Assembly (NCBI GenBank): GCA_019413925.1
Contig: DXMY01000017.1
Span: forward strand, 1 to 30,153
Source of the DNA: Collinsella sp.
Lineage (GTDB): Bacteria; Actinomycetota; Coriobacteriia; Coriobacteriales; Coriobacteriaceae
DNA length: 30,153 nt
Reading direction: 5' to 3'
The notes beneath the pieces are model-generated. The model saw only the letters and a program-made list of their open reading frames with translations. It made no database searches and was not told where the DNA came from. Every line of letters starts with the position of its first letter. Positions within the stretch are counted from its first letter, which is position 1. The position numbers and the translations under genes were made by a program. Shown here in pieces: positions 29,143 through 30,153 of the stretch.

Positions 29143-30153
29143 CTACATCTGCTTGCGACGACGATCGCCGAGCGTCACACCCGCGGCAACGAGCGTAATG
29201 CCGCCGATGACGAAGACCTCACCTGCAAGCGCGGAGGTATCGCCCGTCTGAGCAAGTGCACCGTCCGTGGCCTTCTTCTTGGCGACAGGAGCCTTTGCGG
29301 CAGCCTGCGCAACCTGAGGCTTGGCCTGCGGCTCAGCCTTGGGATGATACTTGTCGTACTCGGCCTGCGCGGCAGCCAGGGCATCCTTGGCATCGCCAAG
29401 CTCGGCAAGCGCGGCGGCATAGGCGTCGTTGGCATCGGACAGCTTGGCATCGGCATCGCTCAGAGCAGCCTTGAGACCAGCGGCGGCATCGACGGCAGCC
29501 TTATAGCGAGCGTAGGCAGCGTTCAGCTTAACCAGCTTCTCGTTGCCCGTCGTGCCCGCGGCAAGGGATGCCTTGTGGTCGACAGCCTCAAGATCGGCCT
29601 TGAGCGCCTCGTCGTTGGCAAGCTCGGCCTTGGCCTTGACGATCTCGAGGTTCGCATCGACGACGGCTTCGTTGGCGGACTCGAGCTGCTTCTGGGCATC
29701 GGCGACACCGGCGACGGCAGCGTCATAGGCGACCTTGGCGTCGTCGACCGCCTTCTGGGCGCCGGCGAAGCGCTCGAAGGCCTTGTTTGCGGTGGCCAGC
29801 TCGCCCTCGGCGGCCTTGGCCTTCGCCTGTGCGTCGGACAGGGCCTGCGTCTTGGCGGCAACTGCCTGCTTGGCGTCCGAAAGAGCGGTCGCGGCATGCG
29901 CGTCTGCGGCCTGAGCCTTGTCAACGCCAGCTTGGGCAGCACCGTCGGCCTTCTTGGCCTCGCCTAGCGTGCCCTGTTTGTTCGCAAGGTCCGTATTGGC
30001 GGCATCGCGCTTGGCGGTAAGGTCCTTGACCGAAGCAGTGGCGTTGTCATACGCCTCATTGGCCTGATCGGACTTTGCCTTGGCGGCATCGAGATTCTGC
30101 TTGAGGGACTCGATGTCGATTCCGCCGAGTGCGTCCTTCGCGGCGTCGTATGC
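29143..30153 (-). CDS. Cell-wall anchored coiled-coil surface protein (LAQTG sorting signal), 5' end outside window
   Basis: An uninterrupted frame of 336 residues runs from the right edge to TAG 29143-29145. It contains no Met except the last residue, so ATG-based gene finding misses it. The first 270 or so residues are Ala/Lys/Asp/Glu-rich with heptad-like repeats (AYDAAKDAL, DAAKAKSDQANEAYDNA, ALSDADAKLSDANDAYAAAL), predicted as a long coiled coil. A short Lys/Pro/Gln/Ala stretch follows (HPKAEPQAKPQVAQ). The end is a sortase signal: LAQTGD (codons 29239-29256), a hydrophobic segment (VFVIGGITLVAAGVTL) and a basic tail (DRRRKQM). Sortase should cut between Thr and Gly and attach the protein to the wall. 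Adhesion or a structural role is only a guess. Confidence 0.92.
   Translation of the reverse strand, partial: AYDAAKDALGGIDIESLKQNLDAAKAKSDQANEAYDNATASVKDLTAKRDAANTDLANKQGTLGEAKKADGAAQAGVDKAQAADAHAATALSDAKQAVAAKTQALSDAQAKAKAAEGELATANKAFERFAGAQKAVDDAKVAYDAAVAGVADAQKQLESANEAVVDANLEIVKAKAELANDEALKADLEAVDHKASLAAGTTGNEKLVKLNAAYARYKAAVDAAAGLKAALSDADAKLSDANDAYAAALAELGDAKDALAAAQAEYDKYHPKAEPQAKPQVAQAAAKAPVAKKKATDGALAQTGDTSALAGEVFVIGGITLVAAGVTLGDRRRKQM

Noticed and set aside
29110..29967. Plus-strand frame of 285 codons near the right end
   Set aside because: It is antisense to the coiled-coil surface protein, whose frame is open to the edge and ends with a textbook sortase signal.

Overview
The window looks like a piece of a high-GC actinobacterial chromosome, most likely a gut Coriobacteriia of the Collinsella type. 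This is inferred from the GC-rich codon use, the gene set, a cell-wall protein ending in an LAxTG-type sorting signal, and an amaP-DUF2273-asp23 cluster. No rRNA, tRNA, CRISPR array, insertion sequence or phage gene was found. Almost all genes are on the minus strand; only a partial gene at the left edge, an M20 peptidase and an OPT-family transporter are on the plus strand.

Layout. (1) 1-141: C-terminal end of an unrecognised plus-strand gene. (2) 289-5178: arginine operon argC-argJ-argB-argD on the minus strand, with a candidate double ArgR operator before argC. It makes ornithine from acetylglutamate through the ArgJ acetyl-recycling route. (3) 5345-9900: an FMN-riboswitch operon: promoter, FMN aptamer, RibU-like S component, a fused double-ATPase EcfA, EcfT, and two tandem flavin-type split-barrel proteins, closed by a terminator. 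This reads as a riboflavin uptake unit with flavin-dependent enzymes attached. (4) 10066-12610: groES-groEL bracketed by two very large nested perfect palindromes of unrelated sequence. (5) 12611-13181: a non-coding stretch with strong hairpins. (6) 13182-16451: divergent amidohydrolase and M20 metallopeptidase. (7) 16583-19069: a zinc-ribbon membrane protein with a Pro/Glu tail, then a YitT-family membrane protein. (8) 19184-20751: the alkaline-shock cluster amaP-DUF2273-asp23. (9) 20919-26113: yebC, a large DUF6020-like membrane protein, lgt, a NifU-type Fe-S scaffold and a dCMP deaminase. (10) 26196-28943: coaX and, divergently, an OPT transporter. (11) 29143-30153: the C-terminal part of a long coiled-coil surface protein with an LAQTG sorting signal, running off the right edge.

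The most unusual signal is a family of small palindromes placed at or just after the stop codons of several minus-strand genes (asp23, lgt, the DUF6020-like gene, the zinc-ribbon gene). Each has two complementary arms around a spacer of exactly 13 nt (17 nt in two degenerate copies) with core GGGACAGG or a close variant. The arm sequences differ between copies but stay complementary. In two copies the arm starts at the same base of the stop codon, and two pairs lie head to head. This resembles a REP/REPIN-type mobile repeat, and no transposase for it is present in the window.
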